In this document: piece by piece, positions 46,685 to 58,632 of the stretch
Position numbering within the stretch: the stretch's first letter is position 1
Layout: each line of letters starts with the position of its first letter
Source: Pirellulaceae bacterium
Lineage (GTDB): Bacteria; Planctomycetota; Planctomycetia; Pirellulales; Pirellulaceae
Length of the DNA: 64,000 nt
NCBI GenBank assembly: GCA_018402565.1
Contig: JAGYIQ010000012.1
Location: 26,853 to 90,852, forward strand
Reading direction: 5' to 3'
Notes under the pieces: model-generated
What the model was told of the DNA's origin: nothing
Databases searched by the model: none
Seen by the model: only the letters and a program-made list of their open reading frames with translations
Program-made: the position numbers and the translations under genes

Positions 46685-47749
46685 TCACTTCTCGCCTCCC
46701 TTTTTCTTCCGCTTCGGTGGCGGGGGCAGATTCTTGATGGCGTTGTCAAAATCGCCGCCAACCATGTCGGACTGCTGGATTCGCTGCCGGTTGAATTTGT
46801 CGTATTCCGTCTCGGCCAACTCCCGAGCCATCTCATGCGAAATCTTGCCCGCATGGGTGAGGATGTCGCGGTCGTTGATGTTCAGGAACGCATGGAGCTT
46901 GGCGATCCAGTCGTTCATGTGCATGGGCACTCGCCGCAGGGCCTGGCCTTCGGCAAACACCAAGTATTGCTCGACAAGGTTATTCAGGGCAGCAAGTTCC
47001 TCTTCATTGAGGTAGTTTTTCGCAATGCTCACATCGTCCTTGCGAACCTTGGCCCCGCGCCAGTTGGTCATGCCCATGTTCGCTTTCTGGCTGTCGGCGC
47101 GGGAGTGGATGAGCTCCGCTGCGGTCTGGCCGGTGATGGCCCAGTGCATTTTATTTTGCACGGTTTGGAAAAACAGAATGCTCTCCGACTGGGTCGGGTC
47201 GTAGTCGATGCTGGTGGCGTAAATGTCAGTGATCTTCTGATAAAACCGTCGCTCCGAGGTCCGGATGTCCTGAATCCGCCGCAGCAGTTCGTCAAAATAA
47301 TCAAAAGGTCGGTCGGGATTCTTCAGCCGCTCGTCGTCCAGCACAAACCCCTTGACGATGTACTCGCGAAGTTGTCGGGTGGCCCAGATGCGAAAGCGGG
47401 TGGCAACGACACTTTTGACGCGATAGCCCACGGAGATAATGGCGTCCAGATTGTAGTGGACGATCCGGCGGTTGACCGCGCGCTGCCCCTCCTGTCGAAC
47501 TACCGAGTATTCCTCGGTAGTTGCTCCGGCATCCAGTTCCTTTTCCTCGAAAATGTTCTTGAGATGCAGAGAAATGTTGTCAGCGGAGCATTGAAAGAGG
47601 TGGGCCATGGCGGCTTGGGTTAGCCAGACCGTATCGTTTTCCAGCCGCACGTCGATCTTCACCTGACCATGCTCGGTACCGTAAACGAGGAACTGCCCCT
47701 TGGCCGATGATGAAGAGCGGGAAAGGTCTGGACCCTGGGCGTCGCTCAT
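46685..47749 (-). CDS. rhuM: RhuM family protein
   Basis: 354-residue cytoplasmic protein of the RhuM family (first named from a Salmonella pathogenicity island, biochemical function unknown). The N-terminal region has a helix-turn-helix-like stretch TVWLTQAAMAHLFQCSADNI at ~42-61, followed by the family core: RRIVHYNLDAIISVGYRVKS and ATRFRIWATRQLREYIVKGF. The C-terminus is Lys/Pro-rich (PPPPKRKKKGGEK). RhuM genes often sit inside type I restriction-modification loci, and here the start codon overlaps the stop of a collapsed hsdM gene (ATGA overlap at 47746-47749). It looks intact, flanked on both sides by repeat blocks; an acquired cassette is likely. Confidence 0.9.
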   Translation of the reverse strand: MSDAQGPDLSRSSSSAKGQFLVYGTEHGQVKIDVRLENDTVWLTQAAMAHLFQCSADNISLHLKNIFEEKELDAGATTEEYSVVRQEGQRAVNRRIVHYNLDAIISVGYRVKSVVATRFRIWATRQLREYIVKGFVLDDERLKNPDRPFDYFDELLRRIQDIRTSERRFYQKITDIYATSIDYDPTQSESILFFQTVQNKMHWAITGQTAAELIHSRADSQKANMGMTNWRGAKVRKDDVSIAKNYLNEEELAALNNLVEQYLVFAEGQALRRVPMHMNDWIAKLHAFLNINDRDILTHAGKISHEMARELAETEYDKFNRQRIQQSDMVGGDFDNAIKNLPPPPKRKKKGGEK

Positions 47750-47931
47750 GACTTCAAAATCCCCGCAATGTTCGAGGCAATCGTCTGCTCCAGCGTCCGC
47801 GCCTGGGCGTTGAGGGTCTCCAGTTCTTCGTTCAGCGTTTCGAGCTGCGATTTAAAGTCTTCGTCGCTGAGCCCCGAGTTCGCGCGGAATTGGTCGGTGG
47901 CATCTTTTTCCGCGGGAGCTATCCAGTGCAT
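47746..47931 (-). pseudogene. Internally deleted type I restriction methylase (hsdM remnant)
   Basis: A 61-codon frame joins two ends of an HsdM protein. MHWIAPAEKDATDQFRANSG resembles the HsdM N-terminus, and LETLNEELETLNAQARTLEQ plus TIASNIAGILK resembles its C-terminal tail. The whole catalytic middle, including the expected NPPF/Y and AdoMet motifs, is missing, so it cannot methylate DNA. The frame stays open across the junction and its stop overlaps the rhuM start, so translational coupling to rhuM survives. The identification is by eye from short segments. An upstream in-frame extension to 48060 looks non-coding. Confidence 0.65.
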
Positions 47932-48174
47932 CAAAGACTTTCCAGGTGAGTTAAACGAAAAGGTGTATTTGGGATTACTAGCGAATCTCTTTTTTGGGGG
48001 GGCACCAACCGGGCAATTAGCGGCAGCGTCAGTTGAGAAGCAATGCGTTAGGTCCAGCATGGCCTGCGTTACTCCCCGGGGTCCAAAATCACTCGGTTAG
48101 TTTATCAAAACAGCCAAGGCGCGGAAACCTGGGACGTAGGAGGCCTATTTCTGTTGGCAGAGTTTTTCCATAAC

Positions 48175-48898
48175 GCATTCCGCCTGAAGGCGGGACTACA
48201 GGCGGGGCCAGCTCGCGATTTGACGTGACCAATGGAGACGCTTGGGGCCGGTCAGAAGAAGGTACTACGAAGCGAGGTCTCGCCGCTTGTAGTTCCGCCT
48301 TTAGGCGGTCGCCGCCAAGGCCCTGTTCGCCCTACGCCTAATGGCAAGATTGCAAGTGGGCCCGCCGGCCCCAACGGCCTCGAGCCGTTGGGCCGGGAGT
48401 TCGACAGGCTAGAAGGCGACGACGCGGGGTTTGGGCGGTCGAGTGCCACGTGGGTTTAGCTGCTCAAGGTCCGCCGAGACCGCAATTGGGGGAGGTGTGC
48501 TCTGCGACGCGTGGAGTTGCGGACTTGTGGACTTGTTGTGGCAGTGACTGGTTGCGAGACGACGTACCACCTGCCGCCTGATGTTGGCGGTGTGACCAAG
48601 GGGCAACGCTCCTCATTTTGGATTGTGGGGGGGCGTGCTCGCTGCCAAACTTGCGCTCCCACGGGTGAACCCGCGGGGGGGATGTGACCAAGGGGCGAAG
48701 ATCCATCTTTTTGATGATAAGGGGGGCGGTCTAGCTACCCAAACTTCCGCTCCGGCGGGGTAAACCCGCACGGGGGCGGTTTGGTCAAGGGGCAACGCTC
48801 CGTCTTTTTGGGTTGTGGGGAGAGTGTGGTGTCTCATCTTGCACCGTTGGTGCGAAAGACCGCTGGGAGCCGTTTTCTTTAGGCGGGTTTTTCATGGC
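48175..48898 (+). repeat. Long repeat block D
   Basis: REPIN at 48180-48308 plus the body seen in blocks A-C, on the far side of the rhuM cassette and in the same orientation. Around 48412-48440 it differs from the others (GGCGACGACGCGGGGTTTGG in place of the usual GAGGGCCTGCGGG segment). The 47932-48174 stretch between the cassette and this block has a long G-run near 47993-48001 and nothing else recognised. Confidence 0.85.
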
Positions 48899-49290
48899 GC
48901 ATTCCGCCTGAAGGCGGGACTACAAGCGGGGCCAGCTCGGCGCAGAACGGGAGCATTTGGCGGGGTTGCATGGGTGGGCGTTGGTTCTGTTGGCAGAGTT
49001 TTTCCATAACGCATTCCGCCTGAAGGCGGGACTACAAGCGGGGCCGCCTCGGCGCAGAACGGGATCATTTGGCGCGGTTGCAGTGGTAGGCGTTGGTTCT
49101 TGGCGGGGGTTTTCCATGCCGCATTCCGCCTGAAGGCGGGACTACGAGCGGGGCCGCCTCGGCGCAGAACGGGATCATTTGGCGGGGTTGCATGGGTGGG
49201 CGTTGGTTCTGTTGGCAGAGTTTTTCCATGCCGCATTCCGCCTGAAGGCGGGACTACGAGCGGGGCCTGCTCGCTCGGGGACGGGCTCAA
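48899..49290 (+). repeat. Four ~111-bp tandem units, each starting with a single REP
   Basis: REP arms (GCATTCCGCCTGAAGGCGGG) start at 48899, 49011, 49121 and 49233 (spacings 112, 110, 112). Units contain CGGCGCAGAACGGGA and GTTGGTTCT; the last is cut after GCGGGGCCTGCTCGC. Between 49290 and the next gene start nothing is recognised. Confidence 0.88.
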
Positions 49291-49462
49291 TGGATGAGGT
49301 GAGTCGCCGCATGGCTCGTGATTCTGAGGGGTGGTAACGGCGAGGTGAGATGGGTAGACTGCGCGGAGTTTGATTGGTGGGGGTGGCTGGATCGAAGGCC
49401 GAGGGGGTGGGCGGTCGATTCGGGATGGAGTGAGGCGTTCCCACTGCAGCAGGAAACATACC

Positions 49463-50464
49463 GTGTTATCGACCGTGCGTCTGGGTTTGTTCGCGATCTT
49501 CTGCCTGATGGCCAGCAGCCCAGAGTGGGCTTGGAGCCAAAAATGGGCCACGGACATGTTTCCCACTCGCGAGCATAGCTTCGGCACGGTGGCCAAAAAC
49601 GCAGACGTGGCCTACGAGTTCGAGCTGAAGAACTTGTATCAAGAAGAGGTGGTGATCCGCAGCGTCCGCTCAAGTTGCGGCTGTGTGACCCCCAGCTACA
49701 CGAAACAACGCTTGGAGTCGCTGGAGTCCGGCGCGATCGTCGTCAAGTTCAACACGGACAAGTTCGTCGGCAATCGCAGCGCGACCGTGACGGTGACTTT
49801 TGAAAAGCCGTTTTTTGCCGAGGTCCAACTCAAGGCGGGCGGTTTGATTCGCGGCGACGTGGTCTTGGAGCCAGGCAAAGTCGATTTCGGCAGCTTGGCG
49901 GATGTCTCGGCGGCCCGCCAGACCTTTGTGGTGGATTACCGAGGCGGGATGGCCAATTGGCAGGTGACGGACGTGACCAGCACGTTTCCGCACATCCGCG
50001 TGTCGTTGCAGGAGACCCAGCGGCAGCGGGGTCGGGTGGTCTATTCGCTGGGGGTGCGTTTGTTGCCCGAGGCCGGCAGTGGGTTCCACCAAACGGAGCT
50101 GGTGCTCCTGACCAATGACCCGGCCAACCGCGAGATTCCGGTCTCGGTCACGGCCAAGATAGTCGAGCCGCTGCAGGTCACTCCCAGCTACTTTGATCTG
50201 GGGGACGTCCAAGTTGGCCAGCAGGTGACCAAGCACTTGTTGGTGCGATCGACGGAGGCCTGCCAGATCGTGGCGGCTTCCGGCGACACAGCCTCGGTGC
50301 GGCCGATCGTGGCGGCGGGGGCCAAGACCTTGCATCGGATTCCTGTGCAGTTTACCGCGGGGCCGGAATTGGGCCAATTGAAGGCGACGGTGACCATCCA
50401 AACCGACGGGGGTGTGCGGCAAACGGTCCCTCTGCAGGCCAATATCGTGCCGCCGCGGCAGTAA
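49463..50464 (+). CDS. Secreted DUF1573 protein
   Basis: 333 residues from a GTG at 49463, chosen because AGGAAA lies just upstream (49450-49455) and the product then starts with a signal peptide (STVRLGLFAIFCLMASSPEW, cleaved near AWSQ). A frame start at 49370 would add Gly/Arg-rich sequence. The DUF1573 immunoglobulin-like domain at ~30-130 has EHSFGTV, then VRSSCGCVTPSY; a second similar beta domain at ~235-330 has PSYFDLGDVQVGQQVTKHLL. Such proteins are common in planctomycetes and Bacteroidetes envelopes; their role is unknown. Monocistronic. Confidence 0.88.
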   Translation: MLSTVRLGLFAIFCLMASSPEWAWSQKWATDMFPTREHSFGTVAKNADVAYEFELKNLYQEEVVIRSVRSSCGCVTPSYTKQRLESLESGAIVVKFNTDKFVGNRSATVTVTFEKPFFAEVQLKAGGLIRGDVVLEPGKVDFGSLADVSAARQTFVVDYRGGMANWQVTDVTSTFPHIRVSLQETQRQRGRVVYSLGVRLLPEAGSGFHQTELVLLTNDPANREIPVSVTAKIVEPLQVTPSYFDLGDVQVGQQVTKHLLVRSTEACQIVAASGDTASVRPIVAAGAKTLHRIPVQFTAGPELGQLKATVTIQTDGGVRQTVPLQANIVPPRQ

Positions 50465-50567
50465 GTCGCCTGGGTCGCGGTCGGGGGAGATTGTCGGAAT
50501 TCTGAGCTTTGAATAGACTGGGGACGGCCTTGGGCCTGGTTCCACCCCTACTTCGTTAGAATGTGCC

Positions 50568-51584
50568 ATGTCGTCGACCCCCGTTCTAGAATTTATCCTG
50601 CGAAACTACAAGAACTTCAACGCTCGTGTCACGCGTGACGCGTTGTTGGCGTATTGGAAGCACGTGCAGGACGGCGGCAAGATGTTCTGGACGTTGGCGG
50701 GTGCGATGTCGTCCGCCCAGTTGGGCATTACCTTGGCCCCGGCGATCCGCGAGGGCTTGATCCACGGGATTTCGTCGACGGGCGCGAATCTGGAGGAGTC
50801 CCTGTTTCGCTTGGTGGCCAACCACAGTTACAAAGATTTTCCGGAGTACCGCTACTTCACCAAGTCGGATGATACGAAGATCCTGAAGCAGCGGATGCGG
50901 CGGGTGACGGACACCAGCATTCCGGAGGACGAGGCGTTTCGGGCGGTGGAGAAGTTCATCGTGCCGATGTGGGAGCAGGCCAGCGGCGCGGGGGAGCGAC
51001 GGTTCTGGCACGAGTACTTCTACGAGTTGATTCAGAAGTTGCCGGCCAAGACACACGAGGGGAAGGCGGACGAATCGTGGTTGATGGCGGCTGCCAAGGC
51101 CAACTTGCCGATGGTCGTGCCTGGCTATGAGGACTCGACGTTTGGCAACATCTTCGCTTCGCATGTCAAGATGGCAGATTTCCCGGCCACGATCGTCAAG
51201 TCGGGCATCGAGTACATGGCGGAGTTTTACGACCAGTATCAAGTGATGGCTCAAGGGGCGGGGGTTGGGTTCTTCCAGATTGGTGGCGGGATTGCGGGTG
51301 ATTTTCCCATCTGTGTCGTGCCGTCGATCAAGTACGACTTGCAGAAGCGAGCGAAGCCGTGGGCTTACTTCTGTCAGATTTCCGACTCCACCACGTCTTA
51401 CGGCTCTTATTCCGGTGCGACTCCCAACGAAAAGATTACTTGGGATAAGTTGACCGAGAAAACCCCGATGTTCGTCATCGAGTCCGATGCCACGATTGTC
51501 GCCCCGCTGATCTTGTCGGCGCTCCTGGAGTGCCGTCGCTTCCCCAAAGAAGCGAACAAGTTGATCAGCAAACTGGCCACTTGA
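50568..51584 (+). CDS. Deoxyhypusine synthase-like protein (possible homospermidine synthase)
   Basis: 338-residue member of the deoxyhypusine synthase family. Conserved landmarks are ISSTGANLEESLF (NAD region), PGYEDSTFGNIF, QIGGGIAGDFPI and TWDKLTEKTP, where Lys294 corresponds to the catalytic lysine of the eukaryotic enzyme's SWGKI motif. Bacteria lack hypusinated eIF5A, and several bacterial family members instead make homospermidine from putrescine and spermidine using NAD. That role here is inference; it would fit with aguB at 12.9 kb producing putrescine. Start at ATG 50568. It lies 104 bases upstream of metH on the same strand. Confidence 0.88.
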   Translation: MSSTPVLEFILRNYKNFNARVTRDALLAYWKHVQDGGKMFWTLAGAMSSAQLGITLAPAIREGLIHGISSTGANLEESLFRLVANHSYKDFPEYRYFTKSDDTKILKQRMRRVTDTSIPEDEAFRAVEKFIVPMWEQASGAGERRFWHEYFYELIQKLPAKTHEGKADESWLMAAAKANLPMVVPGYEDSTFGNIFASHVKMADFPATIVKSGIEYMAEFYDQYQVMAQGAGVGFFQIGGGIAGDFPICVVPSIKYDLQKRAKPWAYFCQISDSTTSYGSYSGATPNEKITWDKLTEKTPMFVIESDATIVAPLILSALLECRRFPKEANKLISKLAT

Positions 51585-51688
51585 CCCACGTGGGTTGAGA
51601 CCAGCTTGGACCACATCGTAGGTTGTCGCTGCCCGCTGCATTGGCGTGGTTCAGTGGCGACTGGACCCTTTCGTGCAACGGTGAACAG

Positions 51689-55363
<3,675 letters not shown>

Positions 55364-55451
55364 CGTCGAGTAACGCCGCGACGGCCGGTTGGGTCAATTG
55401 ACTGCGGAGCGTCAGCCGCATTTGACTCGCAAACGATCGTACGGTGAGCTC

Positions 55452-55489
55452 GACTTGCTACATGACACCCTACGAGGCGTGAACGGTTG
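55452..55489 (-). repeat. Dispersed repeat R2, copy 2 (inverted)
   Basis: Plus strand GACTTGCTACATGACACCCT then ACGAGGCGTGAACGGTTGC, the complement of 10041-10082 with few changes. It lies between metH and rhaB, ending 27 bases before the rhaB start. Confidence 0.8.
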
Positions 55490-55516
55490 CCCAATGGACT
55501 TGCAGGAGTGGTGTGG

Positions 55517-57031
55517 ATGTCGAATTCGGCGGTGATTCTAGCGGTGGATTTGGGGGCCAGCAGCGGGCGGGTGTTGGCTTGCGAGTTTAGTGGTCAGCAG
55601 TTTCAGCTGCATGAGGTGCACCGATTTCCTAACTTCGGTGTGCGCTTGGGGAACCACTTGATGTGGAACCTGCCGGGGCTGTGGCACGAGATTCTGCTGG
55701 GGTTGGGTTTGGCCGCCAAGCGGTTCTCGGCCGAGAAGATCTTGAGTGTCGGGGTCGATACTTGGGGGGTCGACTTTGCCCTGTTGAGTGGTTCGCAGGA
55801 GCTGTTGTCCTGGCCGTTTCATTACCGCGACAGCCAGACAGAAGGTGGGTTGGAGCGGGCGTTTGGCGTGGTGCCCTCAGCGGATATCTACCGGCAGACG
55901 GGTCTGCAATTCATGCCGATCAATTCGCTGTACCAATTGTTGGCGATTCGCGATCGCCAACCGCGGCTGCTGGAGTTGGCTCAGCACTTTCTAATGATGC
56001 CGGATCTGTTCCACTGGTTGCTGAGTGGTCAAACCAGTCACGAGATCACGGACGTATCGACTTCTCAGCTGTACAACCCGATGCAGCGGGATTGGGCTTG
56101 GCCGTTGATCGAGCAGTTTGGGTTGCCGCGGGGCATGTTCGGGCCGTTGACGGCGGCGGGCACGTCGTTGGGGGCGTTGCGGGGGAGCGTACAGTCGGAG
56201 ACGGGATTGTCGGCGGCCACACAAGTGATCTTGCCGGGGACACATGACACGGCCAGTGCGGTGGTGGCAGTTCCCGTGGATGCGGCCCCCAGTGCTCGGC
56301 CGGATTGGTGTTACATCAGCAGTGGGACGTGGAGCCTGATGGGGGTCGAGGTCAGTGAGCCGATCGTCAATGACGTGACGGCTGAGTTGAACTTTACCAA
56401 CGAGGCGGGTGTTGGTGGCACGACGCGACTGCTCAAGAACATTGCCGGCCTGTGGTTGATCCAGGAGTGTCGGAGGATTTGGGCGCGGCAGGGTCGAGAG
56501 TACTCGTGGGAGCAGATGGTCGGGATGGCGGCTCAAGTGCCGGGCTGTCAGTGGTTCGTGAATCCGGACGATCCGGCCTTGAATGCCCCGGAAGATATGC
56601 CGCGGACGCTGCGCGAGTTGGCTCGGTCGGGCGCGGGTGGCGGTGTTGGCGGTGGGATATCGTCGGCGGGTCGCGGGGGGCCGGAATCGGATGCCGAGAT
56701 CTTGCGGTGTGCCTTCGACAGTTTGGCTCGGCGATATGCGGAAGTTTTACGAAATTTAGAGCAAGTAACTGGGGGGCGGATCGAAACCATTTATATTGTG
56801 GGCGGAGGCGTGCAGAATCAGTTGTTGTGTCAACTGACGGCCGATGCCTGCCAGCGGCCGGTGGTGGCGGGCCCCAGTGAGGCGACGGCGATGGGCAATG
56901 CGTTGGTGCAGGCCACGCGGATTGGCTGGGTGGCGGACGTCCGCCAGGCTCGGCAATGGTTGGCGGCGCAACAACCACGGGTGCTCTATCATCCGCAGCA
57001 ATCCGAACTGTGGCAAAGTGCATGGCATTGA
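55517..57031 (+). CDS. rhaB: Rhamnulokinase (FGGY sugar kinase)
   Basis: 504-residue sugar kinase. Start at ATG 55517 with AGGAG at 55504-55508. N-terminal phosphate-binding motif AVDLGASSGRV at 9-19; GVDTWGVDF at ~77-85; GTHDTASAVVAVP at ~245 contains the catalytic Asp; SSGTWSLMGVE and IVGGGVQNQLLCQLTADACQ are typical of RhaB. It phosphorylates L-rhamnulose or a close relative such as L-fuculose, feeding deoxysugar breakdown, which planctomycetes carry out on algal polysaccharides. Odd: a Gly/Ser-rich insert (~GAGGGVGGGISSAGRGG) near residues 374-394. No aldolase or isomerase is adjacent. Its last ten bases overlap the next gene. Confidence 0.92.
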   Translation: MSNSAVILAVDLGASSGRVLACEFSGQQFQLHEVHRFPNFGVRLGNHLMWNLPGLWHEILLGLGLAAKRFSAEKILSVGVDTWGVDFALLSGSQELLSWPFHYRDSQTEGGLERAFGVVPSADIYRQTGLQFMPINSLYQLLAIRDRQPRLLELAQHFLMMPDLFHWLLSGQTSHEITDVSTSQLYNPMQRDWAWPLIEQFGLPRGMFGPLTAAGTSLGALRGSVQSETGLSAATQVILPGTHDTASAVVAVPVDAAPSARPDWCYISSGTWSLMGVEVSEPIVNDVTAELNFTNEAGVGGTTRLLKNIAGLWLIQECRRIWARQGREYSWEQMVGMAAQVPGCQWFVNPDDPALNAPEDMPRTLRELARSGAGGGVGGGISSAGRGGPESDAEILRCAFDSLARRYAEVLRNLEQVTGGRIETIYIVGGGVQNQLLCQLTADACQRPVVAGPSEATAMGNALVQATRIGWVADVRQARQWLAAQQPRVLYHPQQSELWQSAWH

Positions 57032-58599
57032 ATCTTTGGAAGCTCGATCGCTCCTGGAAAAATGGGGCGTTGATTCTCGCGGTCGCTCTGGCGGGGCTGT
57101 TGTTGATCTACGTGTCGGGGGCGGTGGTTGAGCAAGCCGACAGGGCGCGGCAGCTTGGTACTTTTTGGTTGGTGGCCTATTTGGTGGTCGTCGGCAGCGG
57201 CTTGGTGTTGTTCCTGGGTGCGACCGGGCGAGTTCTGTATCTGCTCTATGGTCGGACCAAGGCCAAGGAGCAGCGTCTGGAGCGACGGGACAAGAGCCCG
57301 AGTGAACTGAGTGGGTCGGAGCGAGCGGCCCAGATCCGCGAGAACTTGGCCGAGATCGAGCGGGTGCGGACGGGTTTGCAAGCGGACGTGCGTGAGCAGT
57401 TGGAGCCGTTGTGGCAGGACTTTCAGGAAAAGCAGGGCGGCCAGCGGCTGGAGATTGTGGCGTTTGGGTCGATCAGTTGTGGCAAGTCGAGTCTCTTGAA
57501 TGCGTTGGCCGGTCGAGCGGTGTTTGCGACGGACGTTCGCGGTGGGACAACGGTGCGGCGAAACGACATTCAATGGCCGGGTGATCAACATGTGATTCTG
57601 GTGGACACGCCTGGCTTGGGCGAGATTGATGGGGCGGAGCATGTGCAGGCGGCGGCTCAGTCGGCGGAAAATGCGGATGTCGTGTTGGTCGTGGTGGACG
57701 GGCCGTTGCGTGACAGTGAGTTCCGTCTGATTCAAGTGCTGCAGCGGATGGAGAAGCGTCTGCTGATCTGTTTGAACAAAGCGGATTGGTACAGTGCCGA
57801 GGATCAGACTCGGTTGCGAGAGCAGTTGGCGGCGCAGACGGGGTCCTCGGTGGGTTTGGAGGACATCTTGGCGGTCCAGGCGGCTACGGGGTATCGCCTG
57901 CGTTATCGCGTGTCGCTGGCGGGTGAGACGACGGAAGAGGTCGTCCCGCTGCCGGCCTCGATCGACAACTTGACACGGCGTCTGACGGAAGTCGTGCGGC
58001 GGGACGGCAAGGATTTGTTGTTGGCCAATCTGTTGTTGCAGAGTCGGGGTCTGTTGGATCAGGCGAAGCAGCGGGCGGCCGAGTCGTTGGACAAGCAGGC
58101 CTGGGGTATCATCGACCGGTGGGCCTTGGGTGCCGGAACGATGGCGGCGCTGCCCTTTCCGGTGGTGGATATTGCGGCGGGAGTGGCGATCAACACCAAG
58201 ATGGTGGTGGACTTGGCCAAGGTCTACCAACAAGAGATCGACTTGAATTCGGCCGGCTTGTTGTTGGGGAAACTGGCGACCAACCTGGTCGGGATCCTGG
58301 GGACCACGGCGGTTGTGGGTGGAGTCTCGTCGTTGCTGAAGACGGTGCCTGGCGTGAACCTGGCCGGCAGTCTGGTTCAGGCATGTGTGCAACTTCTGCT
58401 GACTCGGTGGATCGGGGTGGTGTTCATGGAGTATTTCAAGAACGAGATGCGTGAGCCGGCGGGCGGCTTGGCTGGCTTGGCCAAACGCGAGTGGCAGAAG
58501 ATGACAACCTTGGCCGAGCTGAAAAAGTTGGTGGAGTTGGCTCGGCAGCAGCTATCCGCGAAGCCGATGGCACCTCGAGCGGAGGATGCGGTGCGATGA
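57022..58599 (+). CDS. Membrane GTPase with C-terminal DUF697-like region (GTPase 1)
   Basis: 525 residues. Start at ATG 57022 inside the rhaB 3' end (overlap of 10 bases, different frame). Two membrane helices lie at ~13-32 and ~48-75. The GTPase domain follows: G1 GSISCGKSS at 149-157, a Thr-containing G2 (RGGTTVRR), G3 DTPG at 195-198, G4 NKAD at 252-255. The ~365-480 region has glycine-rich hydrophobic helices (LGAGTMAALPFPVVDIAAGV and LVGILGTTAVVGGVSSLL), matching DUF697, which follows Era-like GTPase domains. Family role: membrane-associated, possibly dynamin-like remodelling; unproven. Odd in having helices at both ends. Followed after 33 bases by a second GTPase. Confidence 0.88.
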   Translation: MALNLWKLDRSWKNGALILAVALAGLLLIYVSGAVVEQADRARQLGTFWLVAYLVVVGSGLVLFLGATGRVLYLLYGRTKAKEQRLERRDKSPSELSGSERAAQIRENLAEIERVRTGLQADVREQLEPLWQDFQEKQGGQRLEIVAFGSISCGKSSLLNALAGRAVFATDVRGGTTVRRNDIQWPGDQHVILVDTPGLGEIDGAEHVQAAAQSAENADVVLVVVDGPLRDSEFRLIQVLQRMEKRLLICLNKADWYSAEDQTRLREQLAAQTGSSVGLEDILAVQAATGYRLRYRVSLAGETTEEVVPLPASIDNLTRRLTEVVRRDGKDLLLANLLLQSRGLLDQAKQRAAESLDKQAWGIIDRWALGAGTMAALPFPVVDIAAGVAINTKMVVDLAKVYQQEIDLNSAGLLLGKLATNLVGILGTTAVVGGVSSLLKTVPGVNLAGSLVQACVQLLLTRWIGVVFMEYFKNEMREPAGGLAGLAKREWQKMTTLAELKKLVELARQQLSAKPMAPRAEDAVR

Positions 58600-58632
58600 T
58601 GCGACGGCCGGCTTGTTGGGATGGAGGTGGTT

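Noticed and set aside
51585..51688. Riboswitch (SAM, SAH or cobalamin) ahead of metH
   Set aside because: Only ~100 bases and no recognisable conserved cores; a short CCCACGTGGG palindrome is all that stands out.
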